Assembly (NCBI GenBank): GCA_964550855.1
Contig: CAZKBQ010000012.1
Location: 23,977 to 87,976 of the forward strand
Length of the DNA stretch: 64,000 nucleotides
Origin: JAGOBP01 sp964550855
GTDB taxonomy: Bacteria > Chloroflexota > Anaerolineae > Fen-1058
Direction: 5' to 3'
The notes under the pieces are model-generated. The model was given only the letters and a program-made list of their open reading frames with translations, was not told where the DNA came from and made no database searches. Below are positions 49,243 to 58,692 of this stretch, piece after piece (position 1 is the stretch's first letter; each line of letters begins with the position of its first letter). The position numbers and the translations under genes are program-made.

Positions 49243-49580
49243 TCCGTTCGGCAAACGCAAAGTGTAACACACTCATTGCCCTTCGACAAGACTCTGAGAA
49301 GCATGAAGCATGAGTGTGCGTCATTGTCTTGCCGACCGACTTCTCCGGCGAATGAATTCGCGGCTGGCGAGCGTGCCGCCGATCGTCGACCTGCGCCGAC
49401 GAAACCCCGTCCACGCCGAGCCTGCCGTGAGCCTGCGAAGGGTAGACACGCAGCCGACGGCTTCAAAGGCGCGATTTCAATCGCCGGCATGCAACCACCG
49501 CAAAATTTTGATGCGCACCGAAGAAGCACGCAACAAAAAACCGGGACGGCCCGGTTGAGTTGAGCGCAGCGGTGGTGTGC
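49243..49580. other. Gene-free spacer with degenerate inverted repeat
   Basis: 338 bases without a credible gene. CCCTTCGACAAG (49279-49290) and, inverted, CCCTTCGCAGGCT (complement of about 49430-49442) are related and bracket the spacer, resembling a decayed REP-like intergenic repeat. The minus-strand terminator of the cyclase gene lies at 49534-49556. Confidence 0.55.
49534..49556 (-). terminator. Rho-independent terminator after the receiver-cyclase gene
   Basis: On the minus strand AACCGGG, 4-base loop CCGT, CCCGGTT followed by a run of T. It lies 25 bases after the stop of the gene ending at 49581. Confidence 0.85.
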
Positions 49581-51095
49581 TTACTTCAGCCCGATGACTT
49601 CGTACACGTCCACCAACGCACTGACGCCTTTGATCTCCATGGCGCCCAGGGCGCGGGTGCGCACCCGTGACGAGACAGCCTCCAGTGTGGCCCGATCGAT
49701 CAGCACCTGGCCGCCTCGTGCGATCTCCTGCAGGCGGCGCGCCAGGTTGACGCTGTGGCCGATGACGGTGTAATTCATCAGCTGCGCCGTGCCGATGTTG
49801 CCCACCACCGCCTCGCCACAGGCGATGCCCACGCCAAACTGCAGTCGCAGTCCGGTGGCCCGGGCGGCGGCCGCCATATGCTGCTGCAAATCCACCGCCA
49901 CCGCCACGGCGCGCAGGGCGTGATCGGCCTGGGGCAACGGCGCGTTGAAGAAGGCCATGATCGAATCGCCCATGAATTTGTCCAGGGTGCCTTCGTGCCG
50001 CAGCACCGCTTCTGCGCCTAAGGATAAATGATGATTCAACGTCTCGAACAGCCGCTCCGGCGGCAGCTGCTCGGCCAGCGAGGTGAAGCCGCGCAGATCG
50101 GCAAACAGTACGGTGACGGTGCGCCGCGCCCCGCCCAGCGCCACCATGCCCGGCTGACTCAACAATTGTTCCACCACCGCGGGCGTCACGTAGCGCTCGA
50201 AGACGTTGCGAATGGTTTGCTTCTCGCGCTCTTTGGAAGCTTCCAGTTCGCGGAACAGGCGCGAATTTTCGATGGCGATGGCGGCGTAATCGGCCAATGC
50301 CTGCAGCAGGTGGGTGTCGTGCTCCAGAAACTGGCGCGCCTGAAGATCGTTGCTCACGTCCAGTGTGCCGATGAGTTTGTCGCCCACTTTCAACGGCACG
50401 CCCACGCCGTGCGGAGTGAGCGCCGGTTGGCCGGTCTGCGCCACACGCTGCGCCAGCCGATCGCTGGCCTCGCTGCGCGCGCCGATGACGGCCTGTACGC
50501 GCAGGGCATGATCGATCGGGTCGCGCAGGCGCAGCAGGCTGGCCTGCGCGCCGGTGACAAACTGCGCGGCCTCCACAATGCGTCGCAGCAGGCTGTCGTG
50601 GTCAAGGAGGGCGGTGACGCTCTTGCTGATGCCGTACAGTGTGCTCAATTCGCGCAGGCGCGCTTCCAGCGAGTGATTCGACTGCATGACCTGTTTCAGC
50701 AGTTCGTCGCGCTCGCGCTTGAGGCGCGAGTCGCTGAGGGCACGCTCGATAGCGTTGACCATGTCGGCAATTTCAAACGGCTTGACCACGTAGTCACGCA
50801 CGCCCAGCCGGAACACTTCGATGGCGATGGCTTCCGAGCCGTGGGCGGTGGACAGGATGACGGGGATGCTGACGGCTTTTTTGCGCAGCGCTTTCAGGAC
50901 TTCCACGCCGCCCAGCTTGGGCATCTCCAGATCGAGGATGATCAGATCGGGCAATTTGTCCAGAGCCACGCGCAGACCTTCTTCGCCGTCGCGTGCCGTA
51001 AGCGGCCGGTAGCCGTTGGGCTTGAGCACGTAATCGACGACAAAATCGCGGGTGGCTTTTGAATCGTCGACGACGAGGATGGTTTCGCCGGACAT
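49581..51095 (-). CDS. Receiver-GAF-adenylate/guanylate cyclase
   Basis: 504 residues. An N-terminal receiver domain (about 1-120: ILVVDDSKATRDF, phosphoacceptor Asp in LIILDLEMPKLGG, VVKPFE) is followed by a coiled coil, a GAF domain (about 165-300) and a class III nucleotide cyclase (about 325-490: VTVLFADLRGFTSLAEQLPP, DKFMGDSIMAFFNAP, the two metal Asp residues present). Phosphorylation of the receiver would control cAMP or cGMP production. A CNBD-phosphatase encoded at 33175-34443 is a possible reader of such a nucleotide. Terminator at its 3' end. SMC ends 20 bases upstream of its start. Confidence 0.93.
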   Translation of the reverse strand: MSGETILVVDDSKATRDFVVDYVLKPNGYRPLTARDGEEGLRVALDKLPDLIILDLEMPKLGGVEVLKALRKKAVSIPVILSTAHGSEAIAIEVFRLGVRDYVVKPFEIADMVNAIERALSDSRLKRERDELLKQVMQSNHSLEARLRELSTLYGISKSVTALLDHDSLLRRIVEAAQFVTGAQASLLRLRDPIDHALRVQAVIGARSEASDRLAQRVAQTGQPALTPHGVGVPLKVGDKLIGTLDVSNDLQARQFLEHDTHLLQALADYAAIAIENSRLFRELEASKEREKQTIRNVFERYVTPAVVEQLLSQPGMVALGGARRTVTVLFADLRGFTSLAEQLPPERLFETLNHHLSLGAEAVLRHEGTLDKFMGDSIMAFFNAPLPQADHALRAVAVAVDLQQHMAAAARATGLRLQFGVGIACGEAVVGNIGTAQLMNYTVIGHSVNLARRLQEIARGGQVLIDRATLEAVSSRVRTRALGAMEIKGVSALVDVYEVIGLK

Positions 51096-51115
51096 GTTAC
51101 CCTGACCAGCCTGCG

Positions 51116-54100
51116 CTAATCGGTCTGCGCCACGTTTTCCAGCTGCAGCGAGATCGCGCGCGACGCCGAATCGCTGCCCATGCTGATGCCGTAGATCGTA
51201 TCGGCCGCCTCGATGGTGCCGCGATTGTGCGTGATGATCACAAATTGGGTGTGCGCCGACAGCGCTTTGAGCGCGTCGCGGAAGCGGCCCACGTTGGCTT
51301 CGTCCAGCGCGGCGTCCGTCTCGTCCAGGATGCAGAACGGCGGCGGCTTCACCTTGAGGATCGCAAACATCAGCGCCGCGGCCGTCAGCGAGCGCTCGCC
51401 GCCGGACAGCAGCGCCAACCCCTGCTGCTTTTTGCCCGGCGGGCGCGCCATCACTTCGATGCCGGTCTGCCCGATGTGCTCCGGATCGGTCAGCACCAGC
51501 TTGGCCGAGCCGCCGCCAAACAGCATCTGAAACGTATTCTTGAATTCTTCCGCCACCGCGTCGAACGTCTCGCGGAAGGACTTCTCCATGAGCTGATCCA
51601 GCTCTTCGATGACGTGATGCAGCTGCACGATGGCCTCTTCCAGGTCGCTGGCCTGCTGCGTCAGGAACTCGTGCCGCTGACGTGTTTCTTCGTATTCGGC
51701 CTGCGCTTCCGGGTTGATGGGGCCCAGGCGACGCAGCTGCGCCTTGAGGCGTTGCAGTTCCTGATCCAACCCGGCGGGCAGCTCCTCCACCACGGGCAGT
51801 TCCTGCACGATGGGGGTCAGCGGCAGCGGCTGCGGCCCCGACAGTTCGGCCATTTCCAGCTGCACCAGGCCCAGTTCTTCGTCGATGCGGGCGCGCAGGT
51901 GATTGAGTTCCTCTTCGCGCCGCGCCACATCGATCACGGCTTGATTGTGGCGCGTCTCCAGTTCGCTCAGGCGGTCACGCGCCGATCGTTCTTCGGCCTC
52001 CAGCCGGCTCTGCGCTTCTTCCAGATCGCGCAGCGCGGCCTCGGCCGGATCGATGTGCGCGCGCAGCGCGGCCAGGTCCTGCGCCAGCCGGGCCTCGTTT
52101 CCGCGCAGTTCCGTCAGCTGCGTCTCAATGCGCTGCTGTTCGCTGGCAATGGCGCCGGCCCGATCGCGTCGCGCGGTCAACTGGGCGCGGATCTGCTCCA
52201 GCGCAGCTGTGTACGACTGAACGACGTTGCTCTGGCTGCGCAACAGCTGCTGCGCCACGGCGGCCTCGGCCTGCAGGGCATTGACCTGCGCGGCCAGTTC
52301 TTCCAGGGGCAGCTGCGCCAGCTGTTGATCGAACGTCGCCAACGACTCATCGAGCTGCGTGCTCTGCTCTTGCAGACGGATTTCTTCTCCGGCCAGCTGT
52401 TGATCCCGCTCGTTCAGCGTGGCGATCTCGGCGGCGAGCTGCGCGATGAGACCCTGCTGCCAGTCGATGGCGCGTTTCAAATCGTCCAGCTGGCGCTCAA
52501 GGCCGCGACGCTGCTCGTGCGCCGAGTTCAAATCGGCTTCAATCGCGCGCATCTGTTCGGCTGCGCGACTCTGGCGCTCAGTCAGCGCGTCGATCGTCTG
52601 CCCGGCCGCGCGCAGAGCGGCCTCGGCCTGCACGGTGGCCTGTGCGGCCGCCTCGATCCGGGCGGGCAGTTCGCGCCACTCGCGCTCGCGGGCCAGCAGC
52701 TCACCGGCCCCGGCAGCGCGTCCCAGCGTAATGACGCCGTGGCGGCGTATCACCTCGCCGCTGCGCGTGGCGACATCGTAACCGTCGGGCAGATCAACGC
52801 GCAGCGCGTGCGCGTCTGCCAGCGTCTCGACGACGATGACGCGGCCCAACAGCGCGTCGACGGCGGGCTGCAACGCGGCGTCGCAGGTGACGTATTCGGC
52901 CGCAAAATGCAGCCCGGCGGGCAGCACAGACCGATCGGGTTGTGGCACAGCCGCGGGTTTTTCGCGACTGCGCAAGAATGATCCAAATGGCAGACAGCCC
53001 GGCGCACTGGCGGGTACATCGATCTGATCGGCCGGCCGTTCGGAGCGCGGTCGATCGATCTCGTCCAGGGGCAGCAGGGTCGCCCGCCCGCCGCTGTCGC
53101 CCAGCAGATCACGCACCGGCTGCGCGGCCGCGTGCGATTCCACCACAATGGCCTGAATGTCCGGGCCTAATGCGGCTTCCACGGCGCGTTCCCATTGCGA
53201 ATCGACGTTGATCAACGTCGCCAGGATGCCGCGCACGCCGGGCAGCTGCGCGTTGATTACGGCGCGCGTGCCCGCATCGAAGCCGCTGAGTGAGGCGCGC
53301 ACATCGGACAGCACTGCATAGCGATCGCGCAGGCGCGTCTCGGCGGCGCGTGCCTCGGCAAGTTCGCCGTCGCGCTGCGCCGCAATCTGGCGCGCTGCTT
53401 CGAGCTCCGCGTGAAGCGCATCGAGCTGCTGTTGGAGTTCGGCGCGTCGCGCCTCGATCTCGCCTGCCGTTCGGGCGTTATTGACAAGGTGTTGTTCCAG
53501 CACGGCTTGCTGATCAAGTTGACCGGCGATGTCGGTGTGATGTGCGTCGATGTCGCGCTGCAGTGCCCCGCGCCGATCGGCCAACTGCGCCCGACGTTCA
53601 TGCCGGTCGGCCAGGGTGGCCTGCGCTTTCTGAATGCCTGCCTGGGCGGCGGCGCGCGCCTGCTGCAGCGCGTCGCGCTGCGCGGTGCGCTCGTTCAGCG
53701 CCTGCTGCGCGGCGGCGATGGCGGCCGCCTGAGTATCGCGCCGCGCGGCGATGGCGTCGAGTTCCGTCTGGGCCTGCGCCACCCGATCGGTTTGTGCGGC
53801 GATCTCGGTTTCGAGCGCAGCCTGATCGATCTGCGTCTGGTCGATCTGCTGCTGCAGCGATCGCGCCCGTTCTTCCAGCACGGCCAGCTGGCGCTGCGCC
53901 TGTTCGGCTTGCGCGCGCAGCGCGCCCGCCTGACGCTGCCAGTCGCCCAGCTGCTGGCGCGTTTCCAGCTGGCGCTGCCGTGTGAGCTGGATACGCTGGC
54001 TGTAGTCGCCGACTTCGGCGCGACGGGCCGTGAGGATGTCGGTCTGCGCCTCGGCCAGCTGACGCGCCTCACGCAGGGCGGCCTGTCCCTGGCCCCAGTG

Positions 54101-54796
54101 ATAGCCGAACCAGATGCGCTGCATGGCCTGCACTTCGGTGGACAGGCGGGCGTAATCGCGGGTGCGTTGGGCCTGGCGTTCCAACTGGCGCACGCGCGGG
54201 CCGATCTCGGCCAGGATGTCGCGGACGCGGTCGAGATTGCGGCGGGTTTCGTCGAGTTTGCGCAGGGCGTCCTCGCGCTTGTTGCGGTACAGCGCGATGC
54301 CGGCCGCTTCTTCGAACAGGGCGCGGCGTTCCTCGGAGTTCAGCGACAGGGCTTGATCGACGAGGCCCTGTCCGATGACGGTGTACGTGCGCCGCGCCAG
54401 CCCGGTCTTGGCCAACAGTTCGCTGATCTCGCGCAGGCGCACTTTGCTGCCGTTGAGCAGGTATTCGTTTTCGCCGTCGCGGTAGGCGCGGCGGCCGATG
54501 ACGACTTCGTTGAAGTCGATGGGGAAGAAGCCGTCGGAGTTATCGAGCGTGAGATACGCCTCGGCCACGCCCGCGCGCGCGCGACCTTCGCCACCGGCGA
54601 AGATCAGGTCTTCTGATTTCTTGGCGCGTAGCACGGAGAAGGTCTGTTCGCCCAGCACCCAGCGCAGCGCATCGGCCACGTTGGACTTGCCGGAGCCGTT
54701 CGGCCCGACGATGGCCGTGACGCCGGTCGGAAAGACGAATTCGCTCTTGGTGGCGAAGGTCTTAAAACCTTGAAGTTCCAGATGTTTTAACCGCAC
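51116..54796 (-). CDS. smc: Chromosome segregation protein SMC
   Basis: 1226 residues from GTG 54796 (VRLKHLELQGFKTFA), the usual length for SMC. The longer frame upstream adds unrelated sequence. Head domain: Walker A VGPNGSGKSN (about 33), signature LLSGGERSL (about 1125), Walker B CILDETDAALDEAN (about 1160). Two long coiled-coil arms with heptad-rich Glu/Arg/Gln sequence flank a hinge (about 510-680: LPGVRGILATLINVDSQWER, VIVVETLADAHALRVDLPDG). It condenses chromosomes as a ring with ScpA/ScpB. The cyclase gene follows 20 bases after its stop. Confidence 0.97.
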   Translation of the reverse strand: MRLKHLELQGFKTFATKSEFVFPTGVTAIVGPNGSGKSNVADALRWVLGEQTFSVLRAKKSEDLIFAGGEGRARAGVAEAYLTLDNSDGFFPIDFNEVVIGRRAYRDGENEYLLNGSKVRLREISELLAKTGLARRTYTVIGQGLVDQALSLNSEERRALFEEAAGIALYRNKREDALRKLDETRRNLDRVRDILAEIGPRVRQLERQAQRTRDYARLSTEVQAMQRIWFGYHWGQGQAALREARQLAEAQTDILTARRAEVGDYSQRIQLTRQRQLETRQQLGDWQRQAGALRAQAEQAQRQLAVLEERARSLQQQIDQTQIDQAALETEIAAQTDRVAQAQTELDAIAARRDTQAAAIAAAQQALNERTAQRDALQQARAAAQAGIQKAQATLADRHERRAQLADRRGALQRDIDAHHTDIAGQLDQQAVLEQHLVNNARTAGEIEARRAELQQQLDALHAELEAARQIAAQRDGELAEARAAETRLRDRYAVLSDVRASLSGFDAGTRAVINAQLPGVRGILATLINVDSQWERAVEAALGPDIQAIVVESHAAAQPVRDLLGDSGGRATLLPLDEIDRPRSERPADQIDVPASAPGCLPFGSFLRSREKPAAVPQPDRSVLPAGLHFAAEYVTCDAALQPAVDALLGRVIVVETLADAHALRVDLPDGYDVATRSGEVIRRHGVITLGRAAGAGELLAREREWRELPARIEAAAQATVQAEAALRAAGQTIDALTERQSRAAEQMRAIEADLNSAHEQRRGLERQLDDLKRAIDWQQGLIAQLAAEIATLNERDQQLAGEEIRLQEQSTQLDESLATFDQQLAQLPLEELAAQVNALQAEAAVAQQLLRSQSNVVQSYTAALEQIRAQLTARRDRAGAIASEQQRIETQLTELRGNEARLAQDLAALRAHIDPAEAALRDLEEAQSRLEAEERSARDRLSELETRHNQAVIDVARREEELNHLRARIDEELGLVQLEMAELSGPQPLPLTPIVQELPVVEELPAGLDQELQRLKAQLRRLGPINPEAQAEYEETRQRHEFLTQQASDLEEAIVQLHHVIEELDQLMEKSFRETFDAVAEEFKNTFQMLFGGGSAKLVLTDPEHIGQTGIEVMARPPGKKQQGLALLSGGERSLTAAALMFAILKVKPPPFCILDETDAALDEANVGRFRDALKALSAHTQFVIITHNRGTIEAADTIYGISMGSDSASRAISLQLENVAQTD

Positions 54797-54963
54797 TCGG
54801 AAGGCCCTTCGATCAGGACTGCGTGATGAGCAGCGTCGTCTGGCTGATGAATCCAACGCGCAATGATACCACACCGCGCCAAGCGCAGGTAATGCCGGTG
54901 ATGACGGTGCAGCCCGCACTTGAGTGCTTGACCGGCCATGAACGCGCCTTTATACTGCACGAC

Positions 54964-55821
54964 ATGTCCAAGCGAAACAATCTGACCCGACGACAATTCT
55001 TGAAGCTGGCGTTGAGCGCCGGCGCGGGCGCAGCGACGCTGGCCGCCGGCGGCAGCGTCTATTCCGCGCTGATCGAGCCGCAATGGCTGTCGGTCGAGCG
55101 CGTGACAGTGCCGCTGGCGCGTCTGCCGCGTGAACTGGATGGTTTCACCATTGCGCAGCTCAGCGATCTGCATCACGGCCCGTATGTGGGCGATGACGAG
55201 ATTCGTGTTGCGGTGGAGGCGGCCAACCGGCTGCAGCCGGACGCGATCGTGTTGACCGGCGACTTTGTGACGCGCGAGGCCGATCGCATCGGCGATTGCG
55301 CGCGTGTGCTGAGCGGACTGCGGGCGCGCTTCGGCGCATGGGCGGTGCTGGGCAATCACGATCATTGGACGGACGCGGGAACGATCACGCGCGCGCTGGA
55401 AACACACTCGATCCCGGTGTTGATGAACGACGCGGTCCCGATCGATCACAACGGCCGGCGGCTGTGGATCGCGGGAGTGGACGACGTGTGGGAAGAATCG
55501 TGCGATCTGGATCGCGCCGTGCGCCACATCGCGCCCGATGAGGTGACGGTGCTGCTGGCGCACGAGCCGGACTTTGCCGATGAGGCCGCGCGTTATCCGA
55601 TCGATCTGCAGCTGTCCGGCCATTCGCATGGCGGGCAGGTGCGTCTGCCGTTTTACGGCGCGCTCATCCTGCCGCACCTGGGCCGCAAGTATCCGATGGG
55701 GCTGGCGCGGACGGGCGGACTAAGGGTTTATACCAATCGCGGCCTTGGCGTGGTGTCGCCGCCGGTGCGCTTCAACTGCCGGCCGGAGTTGACGCTGCTG
55801 ACGCTGCGGAGCAGCGGATAA
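54964..55821 (+). CDS. Tat-exported metallophosphoesterase, YkuE-like
   Basis: 285 residues from ATG 54964. A twin-arginine signal (TRRQFLKLALSAGAGAATLA) gives export. The calcineurin-like metal sites are IAQLSDLHHGP (about 67), ILTGDFV, LGNHDHW (about 128) and the late GHSHGGQVRL (about 222). All motifs for a di-metal phosphoesterase are present. Relatives (YkuE, LpxH-like) act on cell-wall or lipid phosphates; the substrate is not readable here. The frame continues upstream to 54823 but this ATG gives the Tat signal. Divergent from smc. Confidence 0.9.
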   Translation: MSKRNNLTRRQFLKLALSAGAGAATLAAGGSVYSALIEPQWLSVERVTVPLARLPRELDGFTIAQLSDLHHGPYVGDDEIRVAVEAANRLQPDAIVLTGDFVTREADRIGDCARVLSGLRARFGAWAVLGNHDHWTDAGTITRALETHSIPVLMNDAVPIDHNGRRLWIAGVDDVWEESCDLDRAVRHIAPDEVTVLLAHEPDFADEAARYPIDLQLSGHSHGGQVRLPFYGALILPHLGRKYPMGLARTGGLRVYTNRGLGVVSPPVRFNCRPELTLLTLRSSG

Positions 55822-55894
55822 GTGGATATGCACCATCGCGAGTGGGGTGGGTGAAAAGGCCCTGCGCCGCTCCTGTTCGCGTAGGCAGTACGCT

Positions 55895-57130
55895 ATGACG
55901 ACAATTGATCAACCTGGTCTAACAGAAAAAGATATTACGCTACGCGCAGTCTCCGGCATCCAACTCCCAATTTCCAACGAGCAAGCCGGCGTGGGAGTTT
56001 ACGTTCACGTGCCGTTCTGTCATCATCGCTGCGCGTATTGCGACTTTAACATTTATGCTGATCGGCCCGCGCAGCACGAAGTCTATGTGCGGGCGGTGGC
56101 CGAGGAGATGGCGGGCACGGCGGCGCGGGTGGGGCGCGCGCGTGTGCCGACGATTTACTTCGGCGGGGGCACGCCGTCGCTACTGGCGGCGGAGTTGATC
56201 GGCGGTCTGTTGACGACCTTGCACGCGTTTTTCGAAGTGGCCGACGACGCAGAAATTACGCTGGAACTCAATCCGCTGGCGGATCGCGCCCGCTCGATCG
56301 ATTATCTGGCCCGCTTGCGATCGCTCGGCGTCAATCGCCTGAGCCTCGGCGTGCAATCCAGCCATGCTGACGAGCTGCATATGCTGCGGCGCGGCCATTC
56401 GTTTGAGGATGCCGTGCGGACGTTTGAGGCGGCCCGGGCGGCGGGCTTCGAGAACGTCAACGTCGATCTGATCTACGGCCTGCCTGCACAATCGATCGAG
56501 CGCTGGCAGACGACGCTGCGACGCGCCCTCGATCTGCGGCCCGATCACGTTTCGGCGTACAGCCTGCAGGTGGAGGAACGCACGGCCTTGTTCAACTGGG
56601 TGCGCGACGGCAAAGTGTCCGTGCCAAATGATGATCTCACTGCTGCGATGTACGAAGCAGCTCAGACGATGTTGGCCGCGGCGGGTTTTGAGCATTATGA
56701 GATTTCGAACTGGGCCAGGCCCGGCTTTCAATCACGGCACAATCTGGTGTACTGGCACAATGCGCCGTACTTCGGTTTTGGGTGCGGGGCGCATTCGTCG
56801 CTGGACGGCGAGCGTTACTGGAACGTACTATCGCCGCAAGCGTACAGCCGCGCAATTGAAGAGCGCGGTGAGGCGGTGGCGGGGCGCGAGTCGATCTCGC
56901 GTGAACTAGCGATCGGCGAAACGCTGATGCTGGGTCTGCGCCTGATCGACGAGGGGATCGATCGGGCGCGGTTTGCCGATCGGTTTGGGGTTGAACTGGA
57001 TACGATCTTTGGGAAAACGATCGAGCGTCTGGTCGATCAGAACTTGATCGAAGCCTTACCCGATCGGATCCGATTGACGCCGCGCGGCCGACTGCTGGGT
57101 AATCGCGTGTTTGCGGAATTCCTACCGTGA
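55895..57130 (+). CDS. hemW: Radical SAM heme chaperone HemW (coproporphyrinogen oxidase-like)
   Basis: 411 residues from ATG 55895 (MTTIDQPGL). The radical-SAM cysteines are CHHRCAYCDF (CxxxCxxC), preceded by VYVHVPF. Further motifs: FGGGTPSLL, ELNPLA, LSLGVQS and DLIYGLPAQS. This is the HemW branch; HemN oxidase would need extra N-terminal features that are missing. HemW inserts heme into respiratory enzymes. It overlaps the last 9 bases of the convergent mug gene. A short N-terminal extension of about 30 residues precedes the conserved core, so an internal start is possible. Confidence 0.9.
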   Translation: MTTIDQPGLTEKDITLRAVSGIQLPISNEQAGVGVYVHVPFCHHRCAYCDFNIYADRPAQHEVYVRAVAEEMAGTAARVGRARVPTIYFGGGTPSLLAAELIGGLLTTLHAFFEVADDAEITLELNPLADRARSIDYLARLRSLGVNRLSLGVQSSHADELHMLRRGHSFEDAVRTFEAARAAGFENVNVDLIYGLPAQSIERWQTTLRRALDLRPDHVSAYSLQVEERTALFNWVRDGKVSVPNDDLTAAMYEAAQTMLAAAGFEHYEISNWARPGFQSRHNLVYWHNAPYFGFGCGAHSSLDGERYWNVLSPQAYSRAIEERGEAVAGRESISRELAIGETLMLGLRLIDEGIDRARFADRFGVELDTIFGKTIERLVDQNLIEALPDRIRLTPRGRLLGNRVFAEFLP

Positions 57131-57676
57131 GGGTTGGTCCACGAAGTCGTGTAATTCGCGCAGCCGCGCGCTGAGGTCGGCCAGCGAATAGTGCGCATTG
57201 AGACCGCTGGGATTGGGCAGCACCCAGATTTGCGTTTCGCCCCACGTTTGATTTTGCAGGCCCGGCTGCGCGGTGGGTTGCCGCCACGCGAGGCGATAGG
57301 CGCCCAGGCCGAGCACGGCCAGCACCCCCGGCTGATAGCGTTTTACCTTGTTTTTCAGGCGTTTCAGGCCCGCGATCAGCTCGTCGGTTGAGAGCTCGTC
57401 GGCGCGGGCGGTGGCGCGCGGCACAAGGTTGGTGATGCCCAGCCCCAGTGCCAGCAGCTCGTGTTGTTCGTCGGGCGCGAGGCGGCGCGGTGTGAAGCCG
57501 GCGGCGTGCAGTGCGGCCCAGAAACGATTGCCGGGCCGCGCAAAGTGTCGGCCCAGCGTGGCGGAGTATAAACCCGGATTGATGCCGCAGAACAAGACGC
57601 GCAGTCCGGGCGCGATCACATCGGGCACTCGTTGGTGGGCGGCAGCCCGCAGCTGTTGGGGCGTGGGCGGCGTCAT
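57122..57676 (-). CDS. mug: G/U(T)-mismatch-specific DNA glycosylase
   Basis: 184 residues. Two catalytic/binding motifs of the Mug family are clear: FCGINPGLYS (about 27-36) and VLPNPSGLNAHYS (about 152-164), with the helix-loop PGNRFWAALHAAG. Mug removes uracil or thymine from G mismatches. The last base of the start codon overlaps the prenyl-synthase stop, so the genes are coupled, which is odd for unrelated functions. A run of basic residues (KRLKNKVKRYQPG) may contact DNA. Confidence 0.92.
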   Translation of the reverse strand: MTPPTPQQLRAAAHQRVPDVIAPGLRVLFCGINPGLYSATLGRHFARPGNRFWAALHAAGFTPRRLAPDEQHELLALGLGITNLVPRATARADELSTDELIAGLKRLKNKVKRYQPGVLAVLGLGAYRLAWRQPTAQPGLQNQTWGETQIWVLPNPSGLNAHYSLADLSARLRELHDFVDQPSR

Positions 57677-58686
57677 CAGGCGGCGCGGTTGAGCAGGCTG
57701 TCGGCGAGTTCGCGCAGCGCGTCGAGGGCGGCGCCGCGCTGGCCGGTGGCGGCTAACGCATTGAGGGCGCGTTGATGATGCTGCGCGGCCAGTTCTTCGG
57801 CATAGGTGCGCGCTCCGCTGCGCTCCAGTTCGGCGATCACCACGTCAACTTGCAGCTGTTCTTCCGCGTACAGCGCGCGCAGTGTCTGGCTGCGGGCCAG
57901 CCCGTAGGCCACCGGCAGCGATTTTTTGCGGTGCACGATGTCGCTGCCGGCGGGTTTGCCGGTCACCGCCGGATCGCCCCAGATGCCCAGCAGATCGTCC
58001 TGGATTTGGAACGCAAAACCCAGTTCGCGGCCGAAGTTTTCATAGTAGGCGGCGACTTCGCTGCCGGCCACGATGGCGCCGATGGCGCATGCGCAGGCGA
58101 CCAGCGCAGCCGTCTTGCCGTTGATCATGTGCAGGTATTCGGCCTCGGTGACGGCCGGACGCGACTCGAAGCTGAGGTCGAGGTGCTGGCCCTGCGTGAG
58201 CGCGAGGCAGGCCTGATCGAAACGTTCGCGCACGGCCAGTCGGCGGGGCGGCGGCACATTGCGATTGACCATGCCGCCCAGCGCCAGATGTGCAAAGGTA
58301 AAGAGCGCATCGCCGGCGTTGATGGCCTGGGCTCGTCCCCAGATTGTCCACAGGGTGGCGCGGCCGCGCCGCGTGGCATCGCCATCTTCTATGTCGTCGT
58401 GGATGAGCGAGAAGTTGTGCAGCAGTTCCACGGCGGCAGCAGCGGGCAGGGCGCTGTCCCAATCACCGCCGGCGGCCTCGCAAGCCAGCAGCGTTAGCAC
58501 CGGGCGCAGCCGTTTGCCCGCATCGGCGTGGGCGGGCGCGAAGTCGGCATCGACCCAGCCCAGGTGATAGTGCAGCATGCCGTAGAACACGTCGAGCGCG
58601 GCATCGGGCTGCGATGGGCGCACCACGCGGCGCATCTCGGCGTCGATGGCGGGGAGATAGGTGGCAAAGTAGTGCGAGAGCGGCAT
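57676..58686 (-). CDS. Polyprenyl (geranylgeranyl/farnesyl-type) diphosphate synthase
   Basis: 336 residues. First aspartate-rich motif LIHDDIEDGD (about 94-103) with the DDxxD pattern, second FQIQDDLLGIWGDP (about 231-244). It condenses isopentenyl diphosphate onto an allylic primer. Chain length is set by residues before the first motif (HNFSLIHDD) and cannot be decided with confidence, so GGPP or FPP both fit. It follows idi2 by 6 bases and is overlapped by mug. With idi2 it forms an isoprenoid unit. A regulatory dyad lies upstream of idi2. Confidence 0.9.
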   Translation of the reverse strand: MPLSHYFATYLPAIDAEMRRVVRPSQPDAALDVFYGMLHYHLGWVDADFAPAHADAGKRLRPVLTLLACEAAGGDWDSALPAAAAVELLHNFSLIHDDIEDGDATRRGRATLWTIWGRAQAINAGDALFTFAHLALGGMVNRNVPPPRRLAVRERFDQACLALTQGQHLDLSFESRPAVTEAEYLHMINGKTAALVACACAIGAIVAGSEVAAYYENFGRELGFAFQIQDDLLGIWGDPAVTGKPAGSDIVHRKKSLPVAYGLARSQTLRALYAEEQLQVDVVIAELERSGARTYAEELAAQHHQRALNALAATGQRGAALDALRELADSLLNRAA

Positions 58687-58692
58687 TGGATT

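Noticed and set aside
49276..49563. Short open frames in the spacer between 49243 and 49580
   Set aside because: No ribosome-binding site or domain, and one frame runs through the terminator of the cyclase gene.
51059..52981. 640-codon plus-strand open frame opposite smc
   Set aside because: Mirror of the smc gene: composition is Gln/Arg/Leu-rich with no domain, and GC-rich third positions keep the antisense frame open.
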